Below, in pieces: positions 30,356 through 39,840 of a DNA stretch of 64,000 nucleotides. Source of the stretch: Gammaproteobacteria bacterium (GTDB lineage Bacteria; Pseudomonadota; Gammaproteobacteria; Enterobacterales; Permianibacteraceae); assembly GCA_016182845.1 (NCBI GenBank), contig JACPFT010000004.1, positions 1 to 64,000 on the forward strand. The letters run 5' to 3'. Under the pieces are notes generated by a model, which was given only the letters and a program-made list of their open reading frames with translations, was not told the origin of the DNA and searched no databases. A program made the position numbers and the translations under genes. How positions within the stretch are numbered: the stretch's first letter is position 1; each line of letters starts with the position of its first letter.

Positions 30356-31459
30356 ATGCACTTGCCCGACTGGAAACGCGCCGTCATCAAGATCGGCTCC
30401 AATCTCATCGCCCCCGGCGGCCAGGCCCTAAGCACGGCCCACCTCCTGCCCCTGGCCCGCTTCGTCCAGGCCAGCCGCGCCCAGGGCCGGGAAGTGATCC
30501 TGGTGTCCTCCGGCGCCGTGGCCGCCGGCCGCGCCGCCTTGCGCGAGCGCTCCGCCGAGGCCCATGGCATGGCCGGCAAGCAGGCCCTGGCCGCCATCGG
30601 TCAGGCCCGGCTGATGAGTTTCTGGGCACGCTTCTTCGACGAGCCGGTGGCCCAGCTGCTGCTCACCCATGACGATCTGAAGCACCGCCGCCGCTACTTG
30701 AATGCCCGCAACACCCTGCGCGAGCTGTTGGCCCTGAAGGCCTTGCCGGTGGTCAACGAGAACGACTCGGTGGCCGTGGACGAGCTGCGCCTGGGCGACA
30801 ACGACAATCTCGCCGCCCATGTGGCGGTCCTGGCCGAGGCCGAGCTCTTGATCATCGTCAGCGACATCGACGGGCTCTACGACGCCGATCCGCGCGGCAA
30901 TCCCGATGCCCGCCTGATCCCGGAAGTGGCGCGCATCGACGCCGGGATCTACGCCCTGGCCGGCGGCGCCGGCTCCACGGTCGGCACCGGCGGCATGCGC
31001 ACCAAGATCCAGGCCGCCGAGAAGGCCACGACCCGCGGCATCACGACGCTCATCGTCAACGGCCGCAAGCCCGAGGTCCTGGAAGCCCTGGCGCGCCGCG
31101 AACTGACCGGCACCCAGTTCCCGCGCACCGAATCGGCGCTCAATGCCAAGAAGCACTGGATGCTGCATGCCCTGCCCTCCGCCGGCCAGGTGGAGGTGGA
31201 CGCGGGCGCGGCACGGGCCCTGCGCGAACGGGGCGCCTCCCTGCTGCCGGCCGGCGTCACGGCGGTCCTGGGCGAATTCCGCCAGGGCGATGCCATCGAG
31301 ATCCGCCTGGAAGGCCGCAGCATCGCCAAGGGCATCAGCCAGTACGATGCCGACGAGCTCGGCAAAATCGTCGGCAGAAAATCCTCGGAAATCGCCGAGC
31401 TATTGGGCAGGGACGCGGCGGAAACCGTGGTGCACCGAGACGATCTCGTGATGATTTAA
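30356..31459 (+). CDS. proB: Glutamate 5-kinase
   Basis: Phosphorylates glutamate at the gamma carboxyl, the feedback-controlled first step of proline synthesis. 367 residues. The amino-acid kinase domain has KIGSNLI, VSSGAVAAG, NENDSVAVDELRLGDNDNLAAHVA and SDIDGLYDADP. The C-terminal PUA domain (about 275-360) is present. The ATG at 30356 has GGAAAG upstream; an ATG 7 codons earlier is possible. It precedes proA, separated by a repeat pair. Confidence 0.97.
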   Translation: MHLPDWKRAVIKIGSNLIAPGGQALSTAHLLPLARFVQASRAQGREVILVSSGAVAAGRAALRERSAEAHGMAGKQALAAIGQARLMSFWARFFDEPVAQLLLTHDDLKHRRRYLNARNTLRELLALKALPVVNENDSVAVDELRLGDNDNLAAHVAVLAEAELLIIVSDIDGLYDADPRGNPDARLIPEVARIDAGIYALAGGAGSTVGTGGMRTKIQAAEKATTRGITTLIVNGRKPEVLEALARRELTGTQFPRTESALNAKKHWMLHALPSAGQVEVDAGAARALRERGASLLPAGVTAVLGEFRQGDAIEIRLEGRSIAKGISQYDADELGKIVGRKSSEIAELLGRDAAETVVHRDDLVMI

Positions 31460-31467
31460 CACCCCAG

Positions 31468-31560
31468 CGTTCGCCCTGAGCCTGTCGAAGGGCGAAGTCC
31501 CCCAGATCTCCATAGATCGTGAAACGTCCGTTCATGCTTCGACAGGCTCAGCACGAACGG
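31468..31560. repeat. Dispersed palindromic repeat pair between proB and proA
   Basis: CGTTCGCCCTGAGCCTGTCG...GGGCGAA (31468-31496) and an oppositely oriented unit (31528-31560). Confidence 0.75.
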
Positions 31561-31587
31561 ACTTCTCACCGTACACTCGGTATTCCC

Positions 31588-32838
<1,251 letters not shown>

Positions 32839-32850
32839 GCACCGACCGGC

Positions 32851-32879
32851 GCTTGTCAGGAATTTTGACAAGCGTCAAA
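32851..32879. promoter_or_regulatory. Upstream dyad with repeated TGAC/GTCA half-sites (candidate activator site)
   Basis: GCTTGTCA (32851-32858) and TGACAAGC (32866-32873) form a perfect 8-bp dyad. TTTGAC/GTCAAA (32864-32869/32874-32879) forms a second, overlapping one. The distance of about 55 to 85 bases before the -24/-12 element suits an enhancer-binding protein. It could also serve as an end-of-transcript hairpin for proA. Confidence 0.45.
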
Positions 32880-32921
32880 TTCCACCGGTTACGCCCGCTG
32901 ATTTATAAGGGATTTCCCAAC

Positions 32922-32937
32922 AGGCACCCTTGATGCA
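32922..32937 (+). promoter_or_regulatory. Sigma-54 (RpoN) -24/-12 promoter
   Basis: AGGCACCCTTGATGCA keeps the invariant GG (32923-32924) and GC (32935-32936) with exactly 10 bases between them and matches the TGGCAC-N5-TTGCA consensus at 9 of 11 defined positions. It lies 34 bases before the PEP-CTERM gene ATG. PEP-CTERM genes are known to be driven by RpoN with the PrsK/PrsR two-component system, so the site fits its gene. Confidence 0.65.
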
Positions 32938-32971
32938 TGCAGTTCTCCGACACTCTACCGGAGGTCGCATC

Positions 32972-33799
32972 ATGGTCGCCCGAACCTCAGACCTGTTCGC
33001 GCGGTATGGGAAACTGGCCCTACCCCTGCTCCTGCTACTGGGTGCGGCCCTGCTTTCCACTCCAGCAAACGCCGCCTTTCCTCGCACCGACAGTTTCCCC
33101 TGCGATGAAAATCCCAATTTTTTCCGGACCTGCTTCGACTTCGATTCCCATCAGGAACTCGCCTTCGCGTCCATAGGAAGCAGCCAGTCGCTCACCCTGG
33201 ACGTGGGAGCAGGAAACCCGCTGGATAGCGTGGATTATTCCCTGAATTTCTCCTTCGGCTCCTTCAGCCAGGTGAGCGTATCGGGCGACGGCACCCTGGA
33301 TCTCGGCGGCGGGAATTTCATTCAAGCCTTCGACATGAACCAGTTTCTGGCCGACACGGGGCTGACGGCTCCGGCCAGCTCCTTCTTCGACGTGTTCTAT
33401 GGCTTGTACGACACCGACGACGACGGCTTCGTCTTCGGCGGAACTCCGGATGCGGACGATACGCCGGTTCTGCGCTTGACGTGGTATTTCAACGACTTCG
33501 CCGGTCAGCCCGGGATCGACGACGTCTTCGATACCTTCAGCGACTATGTCGTACAGCTCTTGTTTTTCGGGGATCATTTCGAAATCAATGGTTTGAAGAC
33601 TTCTCAGTACTCCCGCTTTCAACTGGGCCAGACCCAATGGGAAGGCAGCCGGGAAGCCTGCTTCCAATTCAGCATGCCCGATGCCCAATGCCTGGATCGC
33701 CAGGCGATCAGCGAGCCTGCCACCTTCGCATTATTCCTGCTGGCCGGCCTGAGCCTACTCGCCTACCGTCCCGCGCGACGCCTCGTCGCCGGCGCCTGA
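32972..33799 (+). CDS. PEP-CTERM sorting-domain protein (exosortase substrate)
   Basis: 275 residues. The N-terminal signal (about 1-34, ending ANA|A) is preceded by a basic stretch. The body is rich in Asp, Ser and Phe, with an acidic DTDDDGFVFGGTPDADD loop that could bind calcium. The C-terminus has SEPAT (247-251), a hydrophobic helix and a basic end (RPARRL), which is the PEP-CTERM layout with Ser in place of the first Pro. Such proteins are cut by EpsH-type exosortase and reach the cell surface or matrix. GGAGG precedes the ATG. The TIR gene starts 14 bases after its stop. Function of the body is unknown. Confidence 0.82.
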   Translation: MVARTSDLFARYGKLALPLLLLLGAALLSTPANAAFPRTDSFPCDENPNFFRTCFDFDSHQELAFASIGSSQSLTLDVGAGNPLDSVDYSLNFSFGSFSQVSVSGDGTLDLGGGNFIQAFDMNQFLADTGLTAPASSFFDVFYGLYDTDDDGFVFGGTPDADDTPVLRLTWYFNDFAGQPGIDDVFDTFSDYVVQLLFFGDHFEINGLKTSQYSRFQLGQTQWEGSREACFQFSMPDAQCLDRQAISEPATFALFLLAGLSLLAYRPARRLVAGA

Positions 33800-33813
33800 A
33801 GCCCGGCGGCGCG

Positions 33814-35889
33814 ATGGATTTAGCGCCAGCGGGGGGCATGAGCGGCGCGGAAGCCTCCGCGCCGCGCTACTGCGCCTTTATCAGCTACAGCCACCAGGAC
33901 AAGGCCTGGGCGCACTGGCTCCACTCTGCCCTGGAAGCCTATGTCATCCCCAAGGAGTTCCGCACTGCGCCCGAGCACAAGCGCCTGGGTAAGGCGTTCC
34001 GCGACGAGGCAGAGCTGGCCTCCTCGGCGGATCTGTCGGAAACCATTCAGGCCGCCCTGGCTCAATCCGAAGCCCTGATCGTCATCGCCTCGCCGGCCGC
34101 CGCCCGTTCCCCCTGGGTCAACCAGGAAATCCTGGCCTTCAAGCGCCTGGGACGGGCCGCCCGGGTGTTCTGCCTGATCGTCGAGGGCCAGCCCTTCGCC
34201 GGCGACGCGGGCCAACCGGAACAGGAGTGCTTCCCGCCCGCGCTGCGCCATGCCTTCGACGCCGAGCGCGGCGGCTTGAGCGAACAGCGCCAGGAGCCCC
34301 TAGGCGTCGATGTCCGCAAGGACAGCAAGCGCGACGCCCTATTGCGCCTCGCGGCAGGTCTGCTGGACCTGGGCTTCGACGATCTGAAGCGCCGGGAACA
34401 GCACAGGCGTCAGCGCCAGATGGCCTGGATCACCCTGGCCTCCCTGGCCGGCATGTTGTTCACCTCGGGCCTGGCCTGGTATGCCTATCAAGCCGAGCAA
34501 GAGGCCACCCGCCAGCGCAAACAAGCCCAGCACGAGGCCGCCATCGCCAAGGAGACCACGGGATTCTTGATTTCCATTTTCCAGGATGCCGACCCCTTGC
34601 GCGTGCGCGGCGAAAAGATCACCGTTCGCGAGGTCCTGGATCGCGGCCTGCTCCGGATCAATCAAAGCTTTCGGGACGCGCCGGAAATTCGCTCGTCCCT
34701 GCTTGGCAGCATGGGCGATGTGTATCAGGGCCTGGGCCTTTACCAAACCTCCAAATCGCTTTATCAACAACTGGAAGCCCCGGAGTTGCAAGCTGCACTC
34801 CCTTCGGAGAAGCGGCTGCACTTCCTGAATGCCCAGGCGGAAATCGACTTGCTGATGGGCGACTACGCGCGGGCGAAACGCGAAGCCGAGCGCATCGAAT
34901 CCCTGTTGAAATCGACGCCACAGCGGGAAGAGGCCGAACTCATCAGGAACCGCAATATACAAGCGGAAATCGCCCTACGCTCCGAGGCCCCCGAGATGGC
35001 GGGCCCTTTGTTGTCGGCGAATTTGTCGCTCCCGCTCAACAACGATGGCGCAACGCTGAAGGAGTTGGCGCGCAGCCATTTCAACCAGGGCATCTTGCAC
35101 TGGGCCCGCCACGACAACACGGCGGCAGGCGCCGCCTTCTCCCAAGCCTTGGCGCTGAGAAAAAAGGTCTTCGGCGACGACCACCCCCTGGTGTCCGAAG
35201 CGGAATACGCCATCGCCACCAATGACTATAATTCCGGACGCTATCTGCAGGCCGAACAGGCCTGGGCGAAGCTCCTGCCCCGCTATCGCAGCTATGTGGG
35301 GGATCAGCATCCGGATTACGCCTCGCTGTTGCACAGCTATGCACTGACCCTGCTGGAGCGCGGCGCCTTCGCCGAGGCGAAACAACATTTCCTGCACACC
35401 CTGGCCATCGACCGCCGGGAAAAGGCCGCCGATCACGACGATCTGGCCTACTCCCTCAACTCCCTGGGCCTGGCCGAGCTGGGCCTGAATAATCCGGCAC
35501 AAGCGCGGCAATACTGGCAGGAAGGCTTGGGCATCGCGCGCAAGCACCAACACCGCATGCGCGCGCCCCTGTTGCTCAATCTCGCCGATCTGGAATGCCG
35601 CGAGGGCCATGCCGAGCTTAGCCCGCCCCTGCTCGCCGAGGCGGAGCAGGCCAATGCCGCGGATTATGCCGGTATCGCCTGGCGCACCGGTCAGCTGGAA
35701 ACGGTCAGGCTGTTCTGCGCGGCGAGACGCGGCGAGACCGTGCCGACCCAGGCTTTCGACGCCGGCATCGCCGCTATCGAGGCCCATTGGGGCAAGGCGC
35801 GCCTCTACACCGAGGCGGCGCGCTGGCGCCAGGCTCATGCCCGGCCGGAGGCGGCTACACTCAAGGAAGCGCCCGCCACGAAGCCCTAA
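33814..35889 (+). CDS. TIR-domain protein with one membrane segment and C-terminal TPR array
   Basis: 691 residues. TIR domain (about 18-150): RYCAFISYSHQDKAW, the FRDEAELASSADLSETI loop, and SPAAARSPWVNQEI, whose E105 aligns with the catalytic Glu of TIR NADases. A basic region (193-202) and a single membrane helix (about 203-225) follow. Then comes KETTGFLISIFQDADP...ITVREVLDRG, a segment shared with bacterial kinase-TPR proteins, and at least six TPR-like repeats to about 640. The TIR side is probably cytoplasmic and the TPR side periplasmic. ATG 33814 is used; ATG 33838 is equally possible. It could be an NADase effector or a scaffold. The next gene starts 7 bases after its stop. Confidence 0.85.
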   Translation: MDLAPAGGMSGAEASAPRYCAFISYSHQDKAWAHWLHSALEAYVIPKEFRTAPEHKRLGKAFRDEAELASSADLSETIQAALAQSEALIVIASPAAARSPWVNQEILAFKRLGRAARVFCLIVEGQPFAGDAGQPEQECFPPALRHAFDAERGGLSEQRQEPLGVDVRKDSKRDALLRLAAGLLDLGFDDLKRREQHRRQRQMAWITLASLAGMLFTSGLAWYAYQAEQEATRQRKQAQHEAAIAKETTGFLISIFQDADPLRVRGEKITVREVLDRGLLRINQSFRDAPEIRSSLLGSMGDVYQGLGLYQTSKSLYQQLEAPELQAALPSEKRLHFLNAQAEIDLLMGDYARAKREAERIESLLKSTPQREEAELIRNRNIQAEIALRSEAPEMAGPLLSANLSLPLNNDGATLKELARSHFNQGILHWARHDNTAAGAAFSQALALRKKVFGDDHPLVSEAEYAIATNDYNSGRYLQAEQAWAKLLPRYRSYVGDQHPDYASLLHSYALTLLERGAFAEAKQHFLHTLAIDRREKAADHDDLAYSLNSLGLAELGLNNPAQARQYWQEGLGIARKHQHRMRAPLLLNLADLECREGHAELSPPLLAEAEQANAADYAGIAWRTGQLETVRLFCAARRGETVPTQAFDAGIAAIEAHWGKARLYTEAARWRQAHARPEAATLKEAPATKP

Positions 35890-35896
35890 ACCCGCC

Positions 35897-37693
35897 ATGA
35901 CCACGAGCCCGGCCGAACACGCCTACCGGGATGCCTTTGGCCTCTATGCCAAGGGCAATCTCTTCCTGGCCTTGAGCGCCCTGCGCGAGGCCTTGGAGCG
36001 TTGGCCGGAGGAGCTGCCCCTGCTGCGCCTGCATGCCCAGCTCCTGTCCCGGGCCGGCGCCTACAGCCAGGCCATCCAGGCCTGCGTGCGCCTCTTATTG
36101 CGCGACGAGGGCCTGCGCGGCGAGGTGTTTCCCATCCTGGGCAAGGCCTACAAGGAGTTGTGGCTGGCCACCGGCCAGCGCGAGGCACTGTACCTGGCCC
36201 GCCATTACTACCAGCAGAGCCATGCCGAGGGCGGGGACTACTATCCGGGCATCAACGCCGCCACCTTGAGCCTGCTCTGCGGCGACGGGGCCGAGGCCGA
36301 GCGCCTGGCGCGCCAGGTCCTGGAGCGCCTGAGCCAGGGCGGGGAGGGGGAGGATGAGCACTGGCGCTCGGCCAGCGCCGGCGAGGCCGAACTCATCTTG
36401 GGCCATGCCTCGGCGGCCCTCACGCACTACCAGGCGGCGGCCAGTGCCGTGGCCGGGCGCTACGGCGATCTGGCCAGCATGCGCAAGCAGGTGCTCCTGC
36501 TCCAGGCCCTGCGCCCGGTGGCCGAGCTGCTGGAGCATGTGCTGATCCTGCCGGGCATCGCGGTCTTCGCCGGCCATCGCATCGACGCCGAGGAGCGGGT
36601 TGACGGACGCTTTCCGCCCTCCCGGGAAGCCGCCGTGCGAGCGCGCATCGCCGAGGCCGTGCACGACAAGGACATCCGCATCGGCTATGCCTCGGCGGCG
36701 GCCGGCGCCGATCTGCTGTTCCAGGAGGTGATGCAAGCCCAAGGCCGGGAAACCAATATCGTCCTGCCCTTCGCGGCCGGGGACTTCGTCGAGGCCAGCG
36801 TCCGCCCTAGCGGCGAGGCCTGGGTGGGCCGCTTCGAGGCGGTCCTGGCCCGGGCCACCCGGCTCTGCCATGTGACGCCCGAGGCCTATCTGGGCGACAC
36901 CAGCCTGTTCGAGCAAGCCAATCTGGTCATCGAGGGCCTGGCGCGCTTGCGTGCCCAGCAGCTGGATGCCCCCCTGCATTTTCTCGCCGTCTGCGGCACG
37001 CCATCCCCCGAGGCCAAGCCGGGCGGCACCCAGGCCAGCCTGGCGCGCTGGGAAGCCCTGGGCTGCGCGCCCCTGCGCATCGACCCCCACCCCGGACATG
37101 CCGTCTCGGCCTTGCCCGATTCGTCCGGCGAGGCCACGTCCACCGGCCAGCGCCGCTGTCTGGCCCTGCTCTTCGCCGACGTGGTGGGCTATAGCCGGCT
37201 GGCGGAGCGGGAGCTGATGGCCGAGCACCAGCGCCTCCTGGCCCGGGTCAGCGCGCGCCTGGTGCGCGTCCAGCCCCCGCCCCTGCACCGCAATACCTGG
37301 GGCGACGGTCTATTCCTGGTCTTCGAGGACTTGGGCGACGCCGCCGATTTCGCCCTCGGGCTCCTGGACGATCTGGCCCAGCCCCGGGAGGACGGCGGCT
37401 GGGCCCTGTCGGCGCGCATCAGCCTGCATTTCGGCCCGGCCTATGTGTTCCACGACAGCGTCATAGAGCGCCTGAACGTGCTGGGCACCAGCGTCAACCG
37501 CGCCGCCCGCATCGAGCCGGTGACCCCGCCCGGCGAGGTCTATTTGACCCAGGAAGCGGCGGCCCTCCTGGCCGCCACGGCGCGCCGCCGCTTCCACCTG
37601 GAATACATCGGCCCGGTCAGCCTGCCCAAGGGTTTCGGCACTTCCGAACTGTTCAAGCTGGCCCGCCAGTCGCCGGGGAATTTCGACCGCTGA
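35897..37693 (+). CDS. TPR/DUF4071 - SLOG-like - class III nucleotide cyclase protein
   Basis: 598 residues, no membrane segment. Residues 1-210 are TPR-like with YYPGINAATLSLL (115-127), resembling the MAP3K TRAFs-binding (DUF4071) family. Residues about 218-368 look like a Rossmann nucleotide-binding domain of SLOG type (GIAVFAGHRID, then GYASAAAGADLL). Residues about 418-590 are a class III cyclase: metal-binding D428 (LLFADVVGYSRL) and D470 (WGDG), and transition-state N534 and R538 (VNRAAR). The usual purine-specifying Lys is Asn466, with Thr531 at the second position, so ATP/GTP choice is uncertain. Coupled to the TIR gene; likely a signalling or conflict module. Confidence 0.82.
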   Translation: MTTSPAEHAYRDAFGLYAKGNLFLALSALREALERWPEELPLLRLHAQLLSRAGAYSQAIQACVRLLLRDEGLRGEVFPILGKAYKELWLATGQREALYLARHYYQQSHAEGGDYYPGINAATLSLLCGDGAEAERLARQVLERLSQGGEGEDEHWRSASAGEAELILGHASAALTHYQAAASAVAGRYGDLASMRKQVLLLQALRPVAELLEHVLILPGIAVFAGHRIDAEERVDGRFPPSREAAVRARIAEAVHDKDIRIGYASAAAGADLLFQEVMQAQGRETNIVLPFAAGDFVEASVRPSGEAWVGRFEAVLARATRLCHVTPEAYLGDTSLFEQANLVIEGLARLRAQQLDAPLHFLAVCGTPSPEAKPGGTQASLARWEALGCAPLRIDPHPGHAVSALPDSSGEATSTGQRRCLALLFADVVGYSRLAERELMAEHQRLLARVSARLVRVQPPPLHRNTWGDGLFLVFEDLGDAADFALGLLDDLAQPREDGGWALSARISLHFGPAYVFHDSVIERLNVLGTSVNRAARIEPVTPPGEVYLTQEAAALLAATARRRFHLEYIGPVSLPKGFGTSELFKLARQSPGNFDR

Positions 37694-37721
37694 ACCTGCG
37701 CCCTAGCCTGAGCCGGGGCTT

Positions 37722-37778
37722 CCGTAGGTCCCGCTTCAGCGGGACGCCCTGCGCAGTCCGACTGAAGTCGAACCTACA
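37722..37778. repeat. Paired palindromic repeats (GTAGGTCCCGCTTCAG type)
   Basis: Hairpins 37722-37745 and 37755-37777 in opposite orientation, closing the TIR/cyclase unit. Confidence 0.8.
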
Positions 37779-37849
37779 CCGGGTGGGGCGGGCTAACCGG
37801 ACCGCCAGGACTCCGGGTAGAATGCCCGCTTTACCCCCATAGGAACGCC

Positions 37850-38851
37850 ATGAGCGCCTCCGATACGCCCTACGGCGAGCTGAGCCCGGATCTGATCGCC
37901 GATGCCCTGGAATCCCTGGGCTTCCGCCTGGATTCCGGCCTCTTGCCGCTCAATTCCTACGAGAACCGCGTCTACCAGTTCCGCGCCGAGGACGGCCGGC
38001 GCTATGTCACCAAGTTCTACCGCCCGGGGCGTTGGAGCGATGCCCAGATCCAGGAGGAGCACGATTTCTGCGACGAGCTGCTGGCCGCCGAGCTCCCGGT
38101 CAGCCCGCCCCTGCGCTTCGACGGCGCGAGCCTCGTGCATTTCGGCGGCCACCGCCTGTCGGTGTTCGACTCCCAGGGCGGGCGCGCCCCGGAGCTGGAC
38201 AACCTGGATCACCTGGCCCAGCTGGGGCGCTTGCTGGCACGCATCCACCTGGTGGGCGAGACCCGCCCCTTCCTGCATCGCCCAGCCTTGAGCGTGCAGA
38301 GCTTCGGCCACGAGGCCCTGGCCACGGTCCTTGCCGCCGGCCATGTGCCGGACTATGTGCGAGCCCGTTTCGAGACCGCCGCCCGCGAGCTCATCGCCGC
38401 CTGCGAGTCGGCCCTGGTGGTTGCCGGGCCGCTGACCAGCCTGCGCCTGCACGGCGACTGCCATCCGGGCAATGTGCTGTGGACCGGCAGCAATCCCCAC
38501 GAGGGCGGGCCCCATTTCGTCGACTTCGACGACAGCCGCTCTGGCCCGGCCATGCAGGATCTGTGGATGCTGCTCTCGGGCAGCGCGGAGGAACAGAAGC
38601 AGCAGTTCGACACCGTCTTGGACGGCTATGAGGAATTTCGCGAGTTCGACTGGCGGGAATGGCGGCTCAGGGAAGTGCTACGCGCCTTGCGCATGCTGCA
38701 TTACAGCGCTTGGCTGTCATCGCGCTGGGCCGACCCGGCCTTCCCCATGGCCTTCCCCTGGTTCGGCCATGCCCGTTACTGGGAAGAGCAGTGCCTGACC
38801 CTGCACGAGCAACTGCTGCGGGTCCAGGCGACGGCGGAGACCTGGCCATGA
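37850..38851 (+). CDS. srkA: Stress response serine/threonine protein kinase (YihE/SrkA)
   Basis: APH-fold kinase that in E. coli counters stress-induced cell death. 333 residues. NSYENRVYQ is the nucleotide loop, the catalytic HGDCHPGN (D203) and the metal-binding VDFDDS (D225-D228) are intact, and the end segment around MLHYSAWLSSRW is family-typical. A TAGAAT element lies 32 bases before the ATG. Its stop overlaps the start of the ACT-domain gene. Confidence 0.93.
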   Translation: MSASDTPYGELSPDLIADALESLGFRLDSGLLPLNSYENRVYQFRAEDGRRYVTKFYRPGRWSDAQIQEEHDFCDELLAAELPVSPPLRFDGASLVHFGGHRLSVFDSQGGRAPELDNLDHLAQLGRLLARIHLVGETRPFLHRPALSVQSFGHEALATVLAAGHVPDYVRARFETAARELIAACESALVVAGPLTSLRLHGDCHPGNVLWTGSNPHEGGPHFVDFDDSRSGPAMQDLWMLLSGSAEEQKQQFDTVLDGYEEFREFDWREWRLREVLRALRMLHYSAWLSSRWADPAFPMAFPWFGHARYWEEQCLTLHEQLLRVQATAETWP

Positions 38852-39249
38852 ACGCGGCCTACACCATCCACCTGCATCCGGAGACCTACGCGGTCTGTTC
38901 CCTGCCGGCGGATCTGCCCGTGCCCTACTGGGCCTGGCAGGGGGAATTCATCTCCATCACCCGCGCCGCCGGTTTTTACAGTCTGGTCTGCCCGGCGAAG
39001 GCCGTGCCCGAGGAGCAGGTGGCCGAGCGCGGTTGGCGCTTGCTGCACATCGATTGCGCACAAGGCTTCGCCGAGGCCGGCCTCATGGCCCGGCTGTCCG
39101 CGCCGCTGGCCGCCGCCGGCATCAGCCTCTATGGCCTGTCGGCCTTCGATTCGGATTATGCCCTGGTCAAGGAGGCCCGCCTGGACGATGCCCTGGCGCT
39201 GCTGGCCGAGGCCGGCTTCCGGCTCCACGCCGCTCATTCCGCCCGATAA
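38848..39249 (+). CDS. ACT-domain protein
   Basis: 133 residues made of tandem ACT-like halves. The first half has YAVCSLPADLPVPYWAWQGEFISITRA, the second GISLYGLSAFDSDYALVKEARLDDALALL. This matches the family annotated as ACT domain-containing proteins, possibly amino-acid sensors; no ligand is known. It overlaps srkA by 4 bases (ATGA), so both are made together. Its last 16 bases overlap the end of the converging secreted-protein gene. Confidence 0.85.
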   Translation: MNAAYTIHLHPETYAVCSLPADLPVPYWAWQGEFISITRAAGFYSLVCPAKAVPEEQVAERGWRLLHIDCAQGFAEAGLMARLSAPLAAAGISLYGLSAFDSDYALVKEARLDDALALLAEAGFRLHAAHSAR

Positions 39250-39749
39250 TCCCCGTCGAATTCCAGCTGCCAATCCCGGCCCTCATTGCGAGAGCTTTCC
39301 CAGATTTGGCGCACATGGCCGTGGTCCCGGGCCGACCAGGCGATGCGATGCAGCACGCGTGACCCGTCCTCGCCCAGGTCCGCGCCGCTCAGCAGCATGC
39401 GCCCCTCCCTGAACTCGCCCTCCAGGACCAGGAGCATGCCCCTATTGTCCACCCAGGTCTGGTGCCAGCGCCGCCGGCTCCGGTCGTAGATGCTGAGGCT
39501 GGTGCCGCGATAGCCCTTGGGCGTGCGATAGCTCTCGCGGAGCGCGCAGCCGTTCAAGACGCGTTCGATGCGGTTATAGCCCACCAACTTGCCGTCCCGG
39601 CCATGGACTTTCCAGTCGCCCAGCCAGAAGTCGAATTGGTTGTAGGGGGTGTCCTTGCAAGGTTCCTTGCCACCCGGCGCGGGCGCCGAACTGGCCTGGG
39701 AGACGGCGGCCAGCACGATGAGCAGGGCGGTCCCGAATGCGCGGCGCAT
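39234..39749 (-). CDS. Secreted protein of unknown function (DUF1579-like)
   Basis: 171 residues with a signal peptide (MRRAFGTALLIVLAAVSQASSA). The mature part begins NQFDFWLGDWKVHGRDGKLVGYNRIERVLNGCALRE. The pattern 'FDFWLGDW...G...G...IE....GC' is shared by small secreted beta-barrel (lipocalin-like) proteins annotated as DUF1579 or similar. Reaction or ligand unknown. It converges with the ACT gene and overlaps it by 16 bases. Confidence 0.75.
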   Translation of the reverse strand: MRRAFGTALLIVLAAVSQASSAPAPGGKEPCKDTPYNQFDFWLGDWKVHGRDGKLVGYNRIERVLNGCALRESYRTPKGYRGTSLSIYDRSRRRWHQTWVDNRGMLLVLEGEFREGRMLLSGADLGEDGSRVLHRIAWSARDHGHVRQIWESSRNEGRDWQLEFDGDYRAE

Positions 39750-39840
39750 GATGCCTCCCGGCGGTTTGGTCTTCCCTCAAGGCTGGCGCAACGCTGCGCA
39801 GCAATACGTCGGCAGAAGTCACGCCGGGGCTGTGACCTTT

